A DNA stretch of 64,000 nucleotides. Source: Rhynchonema sp. JSB1_4 (lineage: Eukaryota > Nematoda > Chromadorea > Monhysterida > Xyalidae). The notes under the pieces are model-generated. The model ran no database searches. It was not told where the DNA came from and saw only the letters and a list, made by a program, of their open reading frames with translations. Each line of letters opens with the position of its first letter. Position 1 is the stretch's first letter. The translations under genes were made by a program, and so were the position numbers. Location: the NCBI GenBank assembly GCA_030248065.1, contig JASAMV010006866.1, positions 1 through 64,000 on the forward strand, in the 5' to 3' direction. Of this stretch, positions 12,630 through 30,789 are shown one piece after another.

Positions 12630-12910
12630 TACTTTGTTGTGCGATATCTCTACTAGTTTATATACGACACGCTTTTTAGGTCGCAAAACATGCGTTTGGA
12701 AGTATGCGTAGACAGGAAAGAAACAGCGATACAAGGAGGATAGACACAATAATGTATTATTGTGTTGGATGGAAACCAACACTTTCCACGCTTTTTTGGA
12801 ATCCAGATTAGTTGTGATTACGATGACGATTTATTTACAATAAGTATCATGCCTGTCCAACAAATAATAGCATATTAGCCCGTTAGACGCACGCAGCACG
12901 CATAATAGCA

Positions 12911-20890
<7,980 letters not shown>

Positions 20891-21081
20891 TTCCAGCCAG
20901 ACAATTGCGATAGGTGAAAATTCGTGGTTTTGTGCTTGGTAATACCTGAAATGTGTGCATTATGCTAGAAGACGTAAAATATGCGTTTGATTGTTTTTGT
21001 GACGCTTTGCTGAACGAACGAACGCCCGTGCCGTACTGCTGCAAAATACAAAAGGCTACACGCAGTGCTGTGGCTACTTCT

Positions 21082-23380
21082 GAGCATACCTGTTGGATTA
21101 GCGACTCGGTCGGGGCGTGCGAAGTGCAGCCCTTCAGATGAGGCGTGCGAAAGACAAACGACGTCAAATGAGGCGTGCGACGTACACTGAGGCGTGCGAA
21201 AGACAAACCGCGTCAAATGAGGCGTGCGACGTACAGTGAGGCGTGCGAAAGACAAACGTCGTGAAATGAGGCGTGCGACGTACAGTGAGGCGTGCCAAGT
21301 ACACTGAGGCGTGCCAAAATCAGCCAAGATGAGGCGTGCGAAAGACAACCGACACAAAATGAGGCGTGCGACGTGCAGTGAGGCGTGCGAAAGACATCCG
21401 ACGTCAAATGAGGCGTGCGAAAGACATCCTACGCCAAATGAGGCGTGCGAAAGACATCAGACGTCAGATGAGGCGCGCGAAAGACACCCGACGTCAGATG
21501 AGGCGTACGAAAGACATCCGACGCCAAATGAGGAGTGCGAAAGGCATCAGACGTAAGATGAGGCGCGTAAAAGACGTATGACATCTATTGAGGCGTGCGA
21601 AAGACACACCCACTTCAAATGAGGCGTGCGAAAGTCACCCCCACTTCAAATGAGGCGTGCGAAGGTCACCCCACTTCAAATGAGGCGTGCCAAGTTCATT
21701 CGTGTATTGTGTACCACTGACATCTGCAGTGGCTTGTACCATGCTGATATATGATGCGGCGTACCAAGTACGTTTAGAATGAGGCGTGCGAAGTACATCG
21801 GACGTCAAATGAGGCGTGCGAAGTTCGGATTTTCGAAACTCGCTTGTAAAGGCTCGTAGAGCGATTCTGAAATCAGTTCTGGAATCGATTCATTTTTGCG
21901 TGGTTTATACTTTTTTAAATTAATTGAAGTCCTTAATTGATTCCGGAATTTAATTCGGAATAAAAAAATCACCGATCGATCGGTCACCGCCGATCCGGAT
22001 CAGCGACCGTTGCTTGCGGTGCTGTTCTTATATATGCATTTGGCGAAACATTTTTGCCCGTCAGTGCACTAGTGTATTGGAGAATTTTAGTTTGCTGAAG
22101 TTCGATCAGTTGTCAGAACACAGTCTAAACATCGCCGTAGACGTCCACAAACATGCGAGTTGAAGCGTGCAATTGACATTGAGGCGTGCGAGGCACAAAA
22201 CAAATGTTACATCGCATACTGCTGTCGTTTTTGTCTCACTGTACATTGCGCGCCGCAAGTGTATTTTGCAGGCACAATATATGTTGTTGTTTATGTTCAG
22301 AGCAAGTTTTGAACGGTATTCTGCCGCCCAATCGAGGATTTTCACTCTAAAAGTCGCCAACACACTAGTGCACTGACGGGCAAAAATGTTTCGCCAAATG
22401 CATATATAAGAACAGCACCGCAAGCAACGGTCGCTGATCCGGATCGGCGGTGACCGATCGATCGGTGATTTTTTGATTCCGAATTAAATTCCGGAATCAA
22501 TTAAGGACTTCAATTAATTGAAAAAAGTATAAACTACGCAAAAATGAATCGATTCCAGAACTGATTTCAGAATCGCTCTACGAGCCTTTACAAGCGAGTT
22601 TCGAAAATCCGAACTTCGCACGCCTCATTTGACGTCCGATGTACGTCGCACGCCTCATTCTAAACGTACTTGGTACGCCGCATCATATATCAGCATGGTA
22701 CAAGCCACTGCAGATGTCAGTGGTACACAATACACGAATGAACTTGGCACGCCTCATTTGAAGTGGGGTGACCTTCGCACGCCTCATTTGAAGTGGGGGT
22801 GACTTTCGCACGCCTCATTTGAAGTGGGTGTGTCTTTCGCACGCCTCAATAGATGTCATACGTCTTTTACGCGCCTCATCTTACGTCTGATGCCTTTCGC
22901 ACTCCTCATTTGGCGTCGGATGTCTTTCGTACGCCTCATCTGACGTCGGGTGTCTTTCGCGCGCCTCATCTGACGTCTGATGTCTTTCGCACGCCTCATT
23001 TGGCGTCGGATGTCTTTCGCACGCCTCATTTGACGTCGGATGTCTTTCGCACGCCTCACTGCACGTCGCACGCCTCATTTTGTGTCGGTTGTCTTTCGCA
23101 CGCCTCATTTTGGCTGATTTTGGCACGCCTCAGTGTACTTGGCACGCCTCACTGTACGTCGCACGCCTCATTTCACGCCGTCTGTCTTTCGCGCGCCTCA
23201 CTGTACGTCGCACGCCTCATTTTGTGTCGGATGTCTTTCGCACGCCTCACTGTACGTCGCACGCCTCATTTGACGCAATTTGTCTTTCGCACGCCTCATT
23301 TGAAGGGCTGTACTTCGCACGCCTCCAACCGAGTCACGCTTAAGTACTAACCGAGTCACTAATTCAACAGGTATGCTTCT
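21082..23380. mobile_element. Foldback-type element: about 1-kb inverted arms made of short tandem repeats
   Basis: The left arm (about 21082-22077) and right arm (about 22362-23380) are inverted copies. They share the outer end (AGCATACCTGTTG) and the inner end (ATATATGCATTTGGCG with GTCAGTGCACTAGTGT). Outer arm parts consist of degenerate repeats about 19-31 bp long with core GAGGCGTGCG followed by AAAGACATCCGACGTCAAAT or ACGTACAGT. The inner 250 bp is non-repetitive. A 284-bp spacer (22078-22361) separates the arms. Long internally repetitive inverted arms are the defining feature of foldback elements such as Drosophila FB. The open frames of 60-165 codons in the arms are repeat artefacts. 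No transposase is present. The element lies about 190 bp upstream of the CNNM ATG. Confidence 0.8.
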
Positions 23381-23621
23381 GAGGGAGAGATACCGTACCT
23401 AGGCGGCCAAAAAGAGGGGGAGATACCGAACCGGCGTACTGTACCCAGAACATTTTTAGGGGTGGGGTCCAATTTGGGGGAGGGGTGGGGGTAATTAGCT
23501 CCCAAAATGGGGTCAGTGAACCCCTTCCCTTATATTTAGGTTTTTTACTGTGGCGACTAAAATTACGGTAATTTATATGTTCGAAAAAAAAACGTTTTTT
23601 AAAAAATTACCAGCATTTAAG

Positions 23622-23777
23622 GAATTCTTGATACTGCTGATTTAGTGGATGATAAATCGTGATCAGAATTATAATTAGAGAGAATAGATTGAGAACTTGG
23701 TGACAATGACGGCAACGTTCTAAATTTGCGGCGTTTACGGCCGAATTTCTGCGTGGTCTTGTTGCGATCGCGGCGCA
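23622..23777 (-). pseudogene. Partial duplicate of CNNM exon 1
   Basis: About 156 bp match 20613-20772, part of the first CNNM coding exon, in the same orientation with only a few substitutions. The similarity stops at GATCGCGGCGCA on one side and at GATTCTTGAT on the other. It covers the region just N-terminal to the signal-anchor. It cannot encode a protein alone. It sits 240 bp beyond the foldback element, so exon and copy bracket that element. Confidence 0.85.
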
Positions 23778-24217
23778 AAGTCAAAAAAAGTCAAAAGCAC
23801 CCATTTTTTGAGCAATTTTGCTTTGCCTACTTCGTTAATCCCGCCTGCGTATTTCAAGCAGTGTTCAAGCACGAAAGAGGGTCGCTTTCAGCTGTTTTGG
23901 GCCTTTTTAAACGATTTAGTAACATCGGTTCGAGGTTCGAACCCTCAAGCAAAATTTTCGCCATCTTCAGACCAAAAACGACATTTTCTCCGAAAAGTAA
24001 ATTACCGGTAGTTTTTCGGGTGTTTACTTTCGAAAATACCGGGCTCCGAAAAAACCGTTTTTTCCCGAAAAAAACGTTTTTTCCCAGCTAGTCACTATAG
24101 TTTTTCGGTACTCTGTTGAGGGGGCTGAAAATGTTGAAGCGGTCCAGAAGGAGGTATACTTGCTATTCACTTTTTAAACATGTTCATTTCACCTGTTCGT
24201 CGTGTGCGCTCGGTACC

Positions 24218-24660
24218 CAGTGTTGGTGGTGGGGGGGGGGGGGGCAGTGTAGTTCCTGGGGGGGAGGGGGGTCCCCCCTCGGGTACGCTATCTCCCCCTC
24301 GGGTGGTACACTATCCCCCTATCTCCCCCTCCGGGTACACTATGTCCCCCAATTTTTGCCTAAAATGGCCATTTTTAGGCCTAAAATGGGCATTTTTAGG
24401 CCTAAAATGTGTGATTTTCAGGTTAATGTTCTCAAAAGTCGCCAAAATACCCTTTTTATGAAGATTTTTTCCAAAAAGGGGCAAAAATAGGTCAAATTTT
24501 CTACCTCAAAAAGTGACTTTTTCCCGAATTTGGGTCTTCCCCCCCCCCTTCCCCCCTTGGGGTACACTATCTCCCCCTCCGAAAAAAACGGGGGGTCCGC
24601 TATCTCCCCCTCCGGACCAGGAACTACACTGGGGGCTGGGGGGGGGGGGTTGACGGGTAG
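24218..24660. mobile_element. Nested G/C-run MITEs (hAT-like)
   Basis: An inner element (24245-24631) has the CAGTGTAGTTCCTGG ends of the 9191-9594 family. Its flanks are G runs, so an 8-bp duplication cannot be read. It appears to sit inside another element starting CAGTGTTGGTGGTGGGG at 24218, whose other end is unclear near 24660. Interiors contain TTAGGCCTAAAATG repeats and CTATCTCCCCCTC tracts. Confidence 0.6.
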
Positions 24661-24842
24661 GTATCCCCCTGACAACTTTTTTCATTGCAAGCAATAATTT
24701 AGAATAGGTTCAGAAAAATCGCAAAAATCATGACAAAGTCGGGTAAAAATCTGCCCCAAAAAATCGGGCTGGGCCGAGCTTTGGGCACCTGGGGCTGGGC
24801 CGGAGATTTGGGGGCTCGGGCCAATTGCGGCGACTTCTAAAC

Positions 24843-25022
24843 GGAATCCAACTGACGCGAAACTGCCGTATCCTAATTATGTTGAGCTCTCGTTTCAGGC
24901 TTTAAATTAGGAATGGACATGATGACACACATGAGGTACGTGCACAGCTTTTCTTGGCTGGGGCCTAGGCCTAAGCCTGAGCCAACAGTTGAACGAAAGA
25001 GAAATCCAGAGTTGGATCCTAT
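24843..25022. mobile_element. Partial copy of the Mutator-like MITE
   Basis: Matches the reverse orientation of 28809-29042, from AAACGGAATCCAACTGACGC to CCAGAGTTGGAT, but lacks both extreme ends. It is flanked by a GC-rich repeat (25060-25170 and 25340-25370) rich in GGGCCGG units, which also appears at 47800-47870. Confidence 0.65.
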
Positions 25023-25716
25023 CCCCGATGTGGACGAGCGACTAATTATACCAGATGTGGGAACCGGGCCGGCCCGGGCCGGGCCGAGGTTTCCGACCCG
25101 AACGGTCGGTCGGGCCGACTTTCCGGAACGTCGGACCGGGCCGGGCCGGGGTGGCCGGCCCGACAAGACCCGACATCATCGAATTTCAATAAGAAATCGT
25201 AATTTTTTAGGCTAAATTTGTCAAAATCTTTCGCGATTCTGCAAATTAGTACGACTTCCATGATTATCAGGTATTTCTAAACCAAAAAACAGTAATTTTT
25301 GCACTAAAAAATTGCTTCAAAATATCATCAGAAAAAGTCGGGCCGAAAAAATCGGGCCGCGCCGGGCCGGGCCCATAGTAGTGGCTGGGGGGTTGGGGGG
25401 TTACCCCCTCTGAGTACTTACCTACCACAAAACCCGAGGGGGGTTGGGGGGGGTTGAGTACTTACCTCTCACAACTCCAAATCATACCTCTCACAAGCAA
25501 TTTTATACTTTTTTAAGACAAAAATCGGTGTTTTTCGACCTTATTTTCCCAAAAATCGCGCGAGCCCACCCATAATACCTATTTTTAAGCGATTTTCGGC
25601 GAAAATTTTGAAAAAGTACTATTTTGGGAAAGCTTAGCGTGGACTGCAAGACTGCCGACTGTGACTTTTTACAACGGTAGCTCCTGCTCCAGCACAGTCA
25701 GCATAGCTACCGTAAC

Positions 25717-26163
25717 TACCGTAAAAACCTAAATACAGCCCCCCCCCCCCGGAATAGAGCCCCCCGTAATACAGCCCCCCAAAAAGGGGTCAGTGAATTA
25801 ATAGAGCCCCCCCCCCGGAATAGAGCCCCCCTAAGTAACGTCCCCTATACAGTACTGTATTAACGCTTGATAGTGGTGCACAAGTGCATTTACGCACGTC
25901 TATTGTTAGTTCAGAGCACATAATACGCCTCTTATTGACGAATAGACACGAATAAATGCAATTACAAGCGAAAAAACATCCTTTCAAACCCCTTTTTGGG
26001 GGTTTTCAGGGGTATTTCTGGGAACAATTTTTTAAGGTTTGGGTCAGTGAATTAACAGAAGCCCCCCCCCCTCCCCGGAATAGAGCCCCCCCCCCGTAAT
26101 AGAGCCCCCCAAAATGGGGTCAGTGAGTTAATAGAGCCCCCTTCTATTTAGGTTTTTACGGTA
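25717..26163. mobile_element. MITE with TIR TACCGTAAAAACCTAAATA
   Basis: Inverted ends TACCGTAAAAACCTAAATA lead into C runs with GGAATAGAGCCCCC and CAGTGAATTAATAGAGCCCC. The unique centre (25830-26000) reappears in inverse orientation at 48030-48200, defining a family with at least two members here. No clear target duplication could be read. Confidence 0.65.
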
Positions 26164-26287
26164 GCTACCGTAACCCATAGCCGATATCGGTCTCCACGCG
26201 CTGCTCCAGCAGCGATCAGAAAACACACGGGAATCTACCGTACGTAGTAAAAAGTCACAGTCGGCACGGCAGTCTTGCAGTCCACGT

Positions 26288-26745
26288 CAGTGTTGGAGGT
26301 GGGGGGGGGGGGTTGGGGGGGGGTGGGGGGGCCCGCCCCCCCCCAGTACAGTAGGTATCCCCCCTCGCCTGGTACAGTAGGTATCCCCCCCGATGTTTGG
26401 TATGGTACAGTAGGTATCCCCCCCGATTTTCACCCCGGTACAGTAGGTATCCCCCCGATTTTGCCCCAAAAGTGCCAATTTTTGACCAAAATGGCCGAAA
26501 TTAGTGCAAAATCAGTGGTTTTTACCTCAAATTACCCGATTCGCGCGCTACGCGCGCAAATACTACGTTTTCACACGATTCCACACATAATAAACACATA
26601 AAAAATTTTCACCCCAAAACCTACCCCCCCCAAACCCCCCTAGGTACATAACCCCCCCAGGCCATCGGCTCTGGTACAGTAGGTATCCCCCCTCTCCGAG
26701 CGCGGTACAGTAGGTATCCCCCCCTCCAGAGTACCTCCAACACTG
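26288..26745. mobile_element. hAT-like MITE, TIR CAGTGTTGGAGGT
   Basis: 458 bp with inverted ends CAGTGTTGGAGGT and a perfect 8-bp duplication GTCCACGT (26280-26287 and 26746-26753). The interior contains repeated GGTACAGTAGGTATCCCCCC and G/C runs. It inserted into the right arm of the 25626-26765 MITE. Confidence 0.82.
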
Positions 26746-26851
26746 GTCCACGTTAAACGTCCCCCTATTTTTACCTCAATTTTTGGCCAAAATTGTATCA
26801 CAAAAACGGTGTTTTTTTGCCTTTTTGGGTGACCAAAATCATACCTCTCAC

Positions 26852-27710
26852 CAGTGTAGTGGCAGGCAAATGGTTGCAAGGTACCCTTGGGGGGTGGATC
26901 CAGATGGTTGCAAGGTACCCCCCTACCCAGCCTCCGGAAGGTTGCAAGGTACCCCTGAGGTGCGAAAAAAGGGTGTTTTTTACATGCATTATACTGCAAA
27001 TTTGGCCGAAAAATAGGTACTTTTTTGCATTTTGGCCGAAAATTTGCCTAAAACACCTATTATATGGATGTTTGCGCGCGGAGCGCGCGAATTTTGGGGT
27101 TTTGAGGTCGAAAAACACCCATTTTTGCCTATAAAAACCATAAATTGATGGTTGCAAGGCAATGGTGTGGCTGGGGGGGGGTGGGGGGGGGGTCCCCCCA
27201 AGGTACAGTAGGTAGGTTGCCGCCCCTCGCCTGGTACAGTAGGTAGGTTGCCGCCCCTCCCCTGGTGCAGTAGGTAGGTTGCCGCCCCACCTAACTTTTC
27301 ACCCAAAACATTCATTTTTGGCTTAAAATTGCATAAAATTAGCATATTTGTCTGTAAATAGGCGAAAAATCGCGCGCTGCGCGCGAAATTAGTGTTTTAG
27401 GCCACATTTTCTTCAGTATTTAGACATAAAAAATTTCGGTTTCCAGATGACCCCCCCAAGTGGTACGACCCCCCCCCCTAACTCGGCTGGTACAGTAGGT
27501 AGGTTGCCGCCCCGCATTTTGGGTGGTACAGTAGGTTGCCGCCCCGCCTGGGTAGCTACACCACTGTTGCAAGGTACCCTCCGCCTCCGGGGTGGTTGCA
27601 ATGCAAGGTATGTACCTACCCTTCCCCCCATCCCCCCAAGGGGTGGTTGCAAGGTACCTACTCCTTAGGGGGGGAATCCCCCCCATCCCCCCCCCCCAGC
27701 CACTACACTG
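26852..27710. mobile_element. hAT-like MITE, TIR CAGTGTAGTGGC, with a nested copy
   Basis: 859 bp between perfect 8-bp repeats CCTCTCAC (26844-26851 and 27711-27718). The same junction without the insertion is present at 49638-49645 inside the paralogous element, so this is a clear filled/empty pair. The interior has repeated GGTTGCAAGGTACC units and a second hAT-like insertion at 27160-27566. Confidence 0.87.
27160..27566. mobile_element. hAT-like MITE nested in the previous one
   Basis: 407 bp, ends CAATGGTGT and (inverted) CAGTGGTGT, with perfect 8-bp duplications TTGCAAGG (27152-27159 and 27567-27574). The interior carries GGTACAGTAGGTAGGTTGCC repeats, as in 10920-11254. Confidence 0.82.
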
Positions 27711-27819
27711 CCTCTCACGCTTCCGGTCCCAACCCCGCATCATACTTACCTCCCGCTCCCACACCACACATGGGCCTGCCACTACACTGATTGCGACCTC
27801 TGTTTGTGCAGGTTCTTCG

Positions 27820-27955
27820 ACGCGGAGATAGAATTCACACAAACGGAATCCAACTGACGCGAAACTGCCGTATCCTAATTTTGTTCAGGTCTCGTTTCAG
27901 GCTTTAAATTAGGCGTGGACGTGAGAAATGTGCACAGGGCTTCCTGTTCCTGCAG
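27820..27955. mobile_element. Partial copy of the Mutator-like MITE
   Basis: Starts with the intact end ACGCGGAGATAGA and matches the reverse orientation of 28809-29042 until about GTGCACAGGGCTTCCTG, where similarity ends. The second terminal repeat is missing. Confidence 0.65.
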
Positions 27956-28623
27956 GCCTAATTTCTTCTTCAGTTATTCTTCATTCAGTTTCGGTTTAGC
28001 CGGTCCGACTGGTCGTCCTTCTTTCGAACGTGGTGAACACAGAGCTGGTGACTGAGACTTGTTTTTTCATAGAAAATTTCGATATTCTGAATTTTACACA
28101 TGATTTAGTTTTTTAACCATAGATAACGATATCAGATGAAGTCTCACTGGCATAAAATCCGATTTACAAATATTTTTCGAGAGTGCAAACGTGTTTCGGA
28201 CACTTTAAGACAGCTGGACAATGGGCAGCGGCTCAACCTGTTCTGGGCTCGGCCCACAGAAACCGCAAACATGAAAGAGAAAATGACGACAAAAGACGCG
28301 GGCAATTCGGCTTCCATAGACCGGGCCCTGGTTATGCTCATATGAGTTTTTACCCAGAGTGTGTATGCGTTCTCTGTGCGCAAGGCACTAAAAATGTACA
28401 TTTAACCTGAACGACATAACTTATGTCAATGTGCACATTCACATTGCGCGCAATCAATTTGAAATATACCAACAGACGAAAAGTAAAGAATAGCAGGTGA
28501 AATTATACCTGGGGTTGATAGGTAATGTCTGTGAAAAAAGGAACGGTATGGCAAACTAATAAGTACGACAATATTAGCTGATGAATGTGAGGATGCTCTT
28601 GCAAAAACGATGTATCACGTTGT

Positions 28624-30789
28624 TCAGATTACTTGTCGATAATTTCCATATGAACTATTTGACGAACCCGCTTTGAAAATTACGTCTTCCTCTTCTTGCT
28701 CTTGTGCCGATTTCGGAACGACCCGTCGCATTCCCGTTGACTTCTTGTAAGTGTTCACACTGATCCAGGTCCAGACCAGCACTTGCACGAAGCACAGGGC
28801 CTGAATTGATCGGGAGATAGAATTCACATAAACGGAATCCAACTCTGGATTTCTCCTTCGTTCAACTTTAGGCTCAGAGTTCGATTCATGCTTGGGCTTA
28901 GGCCCCAGCCAGGAAGACCTGTGCACATTTCTCACGTGCACGTTTAATTTAAAGCCTGAAACGAGACCTCAACACAGTTAGGATACGGCAGCTTCGCGTT
29001 CGCGTCAGTTGGATTCCGTTTGTGTTAACTCTATCTCCGCGTCCTGAATTGTGAGACGTACGAATATTTATCAAACTTGATCACGACTATATATTCAATC
29101 AAGAACACGGCAAGATTTACCACCACGGCGCCACTGACTACGACCATCGTAAAAAATTGTTTTCATGCATGCAACTAAGAAACATCTTTTCGCTGGTCCA
29201 TTCAGTAAATCTATCCATAGAAATACTGGTCAAATCCTATGCGCTCCAATTTCGTCATTGCAAGGCAAAATAATTTTAAGAAAAAACTACAAACAAGCTT
29301 AAATTAAAGACCAACCAGGCTGGCATTGAGATTAGCCCAATCACCAAACTGCGTTGAGTCCATGTTACAACTGTGTCGGTCACTGCTGCACGACAAAAAC
29401 TGCATCAATTGAGCATTTAACTGTCGGTCACTGGTGTACAACTTGAGATGACGCAAAGCACTCGCGAAGCCCGATGAAACAGCCAACCACTCAACTGACA
29501 GTACCACGCACAGGATAAAGTCCTGTATGTACATGATGCGAAAATTTGTGGTTTATTCTGACAACTCATTTTTTTGCCAACTGTGAAACATCAGCATGCT
29601 CGGAATGCGCGTTGGGAAAACCATAACTGCGCCTTGGGAAAAGCATACACAGGTGACAGTTCTATGGTTAGCACCGTTCTGTTTCTGTTTTTGGAACCAT
29701 CTGGTGCATCCACACTGACGATGTCCCAGTGCACCTCACTTGCGAAAACGCGCAAACAAATTGCTGAAAAGTGATTTTGTGCAATCAGTGTTGCAGTTTT
29801 GAAACGCATGGGGATGGTTGCCTGCTGATGCTTCGCTCTACAAACAAACCCAATGTGCCCATCGCTGATTTGAATGATAGGTTCCATATCTGAGCAAATA
29901 GAACGCCACGGCGGCGACGGAGAATAGCAGGGTGACAATAATGAGTGCCGTCAATATACCAGCGTTGGTGATGAAGTTCATGTGAAAGAACGAATCGTCG
30001 TAATGCTCCTGGCCGCATTTGTCCGCCACCCGATAGCTGACCAGACTGAAATTCATCTATCTTTTCCTCACACTCTCACGTTTTCAGTCTGCAAGTGTAG
30101 CGTGCAACGCTAAAATCTTGTCCAAGGTGATTTAAGCCCAGGCTGAGGCCTAGCTTGACCTTCAGTCCCATTGAGCCGTTCAGCGTAGTGTAAATCCCAG
30201 TAGTCCTGTAAAATGAAGACGTCTGACACGAGTCTGAATAGCTTGGGTGTACTACCGTCACAGGGCCTAACTTCAGATCTAGGAACAGTCTTCCAGCCAC
30301 CTAGAGCACTGTCTGCAATCCTAGGTATTTTCCAGGAAGGACTATAAATGACACAGCCTTTGGTTGAACTTCTAAACATCACAAACATTGGAAACAGGGA
30401 ATCACCTGAATGGATACTGCACGCAGACTTTCTGTTCGACCATTGTTACGGCTTCTTCGGATGACGTTTCATCTTCAGAATTGGAACTGGACTCGGTGGA
30501 CTCACTGTCGGAACGGGAACCGGAACTGGATCCAATCGCAACGGACCGAGCGCGACGTTCGTGCTCATCGCTAATCGTGTCACATTCGATTCTCACGTAG
30601 CCGCATTGTCGTGACGTCACCACCAAGAAAAACGTGCACGCCGTCAGAATCTTGAAGAAATTTTTATATTTAGTTGAGAAAGATTATTCTGTCGATCCGA
30701 CCAGGGCTCACCGCGGCAAGCAATCGCAGCCAGCAGTATTTGTCCTTCAGCAATCCCAGATCCAACTTCCTCGTCAGCGTCAATGACAT
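28624..30789 (-). CDS. Synaptophysin-family synaptic vesicle membrane protein
   Basis: Exons in order: 30789-30712 (ATG), 30650-30406, 30045-29850, 29522-29316, a short exon near 29125-29085, and 28800-28624 (stop TGA). Synaptophysins are four-pass MARVEL-type proteins of small synaptic vesicles. Matches to the family layout are as follows. TM1 (TACTFFLVVTSRQCGYVRIEC) is followed by a first lumenal loop containing YPF and a conserved cysteine. TM2 (AGILTALIIVTLLFSVAAV), TM3 (DFILCVVLSVEWLAVSSG), a second loop with paired cysteines, and TM4 split by the last intron come next, then a short tail ending YRQVI. The first loop has an unusual Ser/Glu-rich stretch of about 45 residues. Phases close cleanly for the first four exons. 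The fifth exon's edges are uncertain because its acceptor choice conflicts with phase unless an earlier donor is used. I infer vesicle trafficking in neurons from the family. Confidence 0.8.
28809..29042. mobile_element. Mutator-like MITE on the last splice acceptor of the synaptophysin gene
   Basis: 234 bp with inverted ends containing GGAGATAGA and AAACGGAATCCAAC, flanked by a perfect 9-bp repeat CCTGAATTG (28800-28808 and 29043-29051). A 9-bp duplication is typical of Mutator-like elements. On the coding strand the duplicated bases read CAATTCAGG, the 3' splice site of the last exon, so acceptor-like sequence now exists on both sides of the insertion. Partial relatives are at 24843-25022 and 27820-27955. 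Confidence 0.82.

Larger units (their letters stand above)
25626..26765. mobile_element. MITE with TIR containing GTGGACTGCAAGACTGCCG, itself interrupted
   Basis: The inverted ends share GTGGACTGCAAGACTGCCG and GACTGTGACTTTTTAC. TATTTT is repeated on both sides (25620-25625 and 26766-26771), and the uninterrupted site reads GTACTATTTTTACCTC at about 49557. Inside lie a TACCGTAAAAACC element and a hAT-like MITE. Confidence 0.65.
25374..27789. mobile_element. Outer element of a multi-level transposon nest
   Basis: The segments 25374-25625, 26766-26851 and 27711-27789 together match the uninterrupted sequence at 49305-49703. They therefore form one older element beginning TAGTGGCTGGGG and ending CCTGCCACTA. 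Two later insertions split it: 25626-26765 (with 6-7 bp CTATTTT repeats) and 26852-27710 (with 8-bp repeats). Each of those carries further insertions. Confidence 0.7.

Noticed and set aside
21311..23350. Open frames of 60-165 codons and a CRISPR-like 30-bp repeat pattern
   Set aside because: They are by-products of tandem repeats in the arms of the foldback element. Repeats are degenerate, lack unique spacers and occur as an inverted pair in a eukaryotic genome.
26275..27842. Multiple Pro/Gly/Cys-rich open frames on both strands
   Set aside because: They come from G and C runs and short tandem repeats inside hAT-like MITEs.
30110..30388. Possible extra exon of the synaptophysin gene
   Set aside because: None of the available donors gives the phase needed. 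Joining 30406 directly to 30045 closes in phase and matches the family order.
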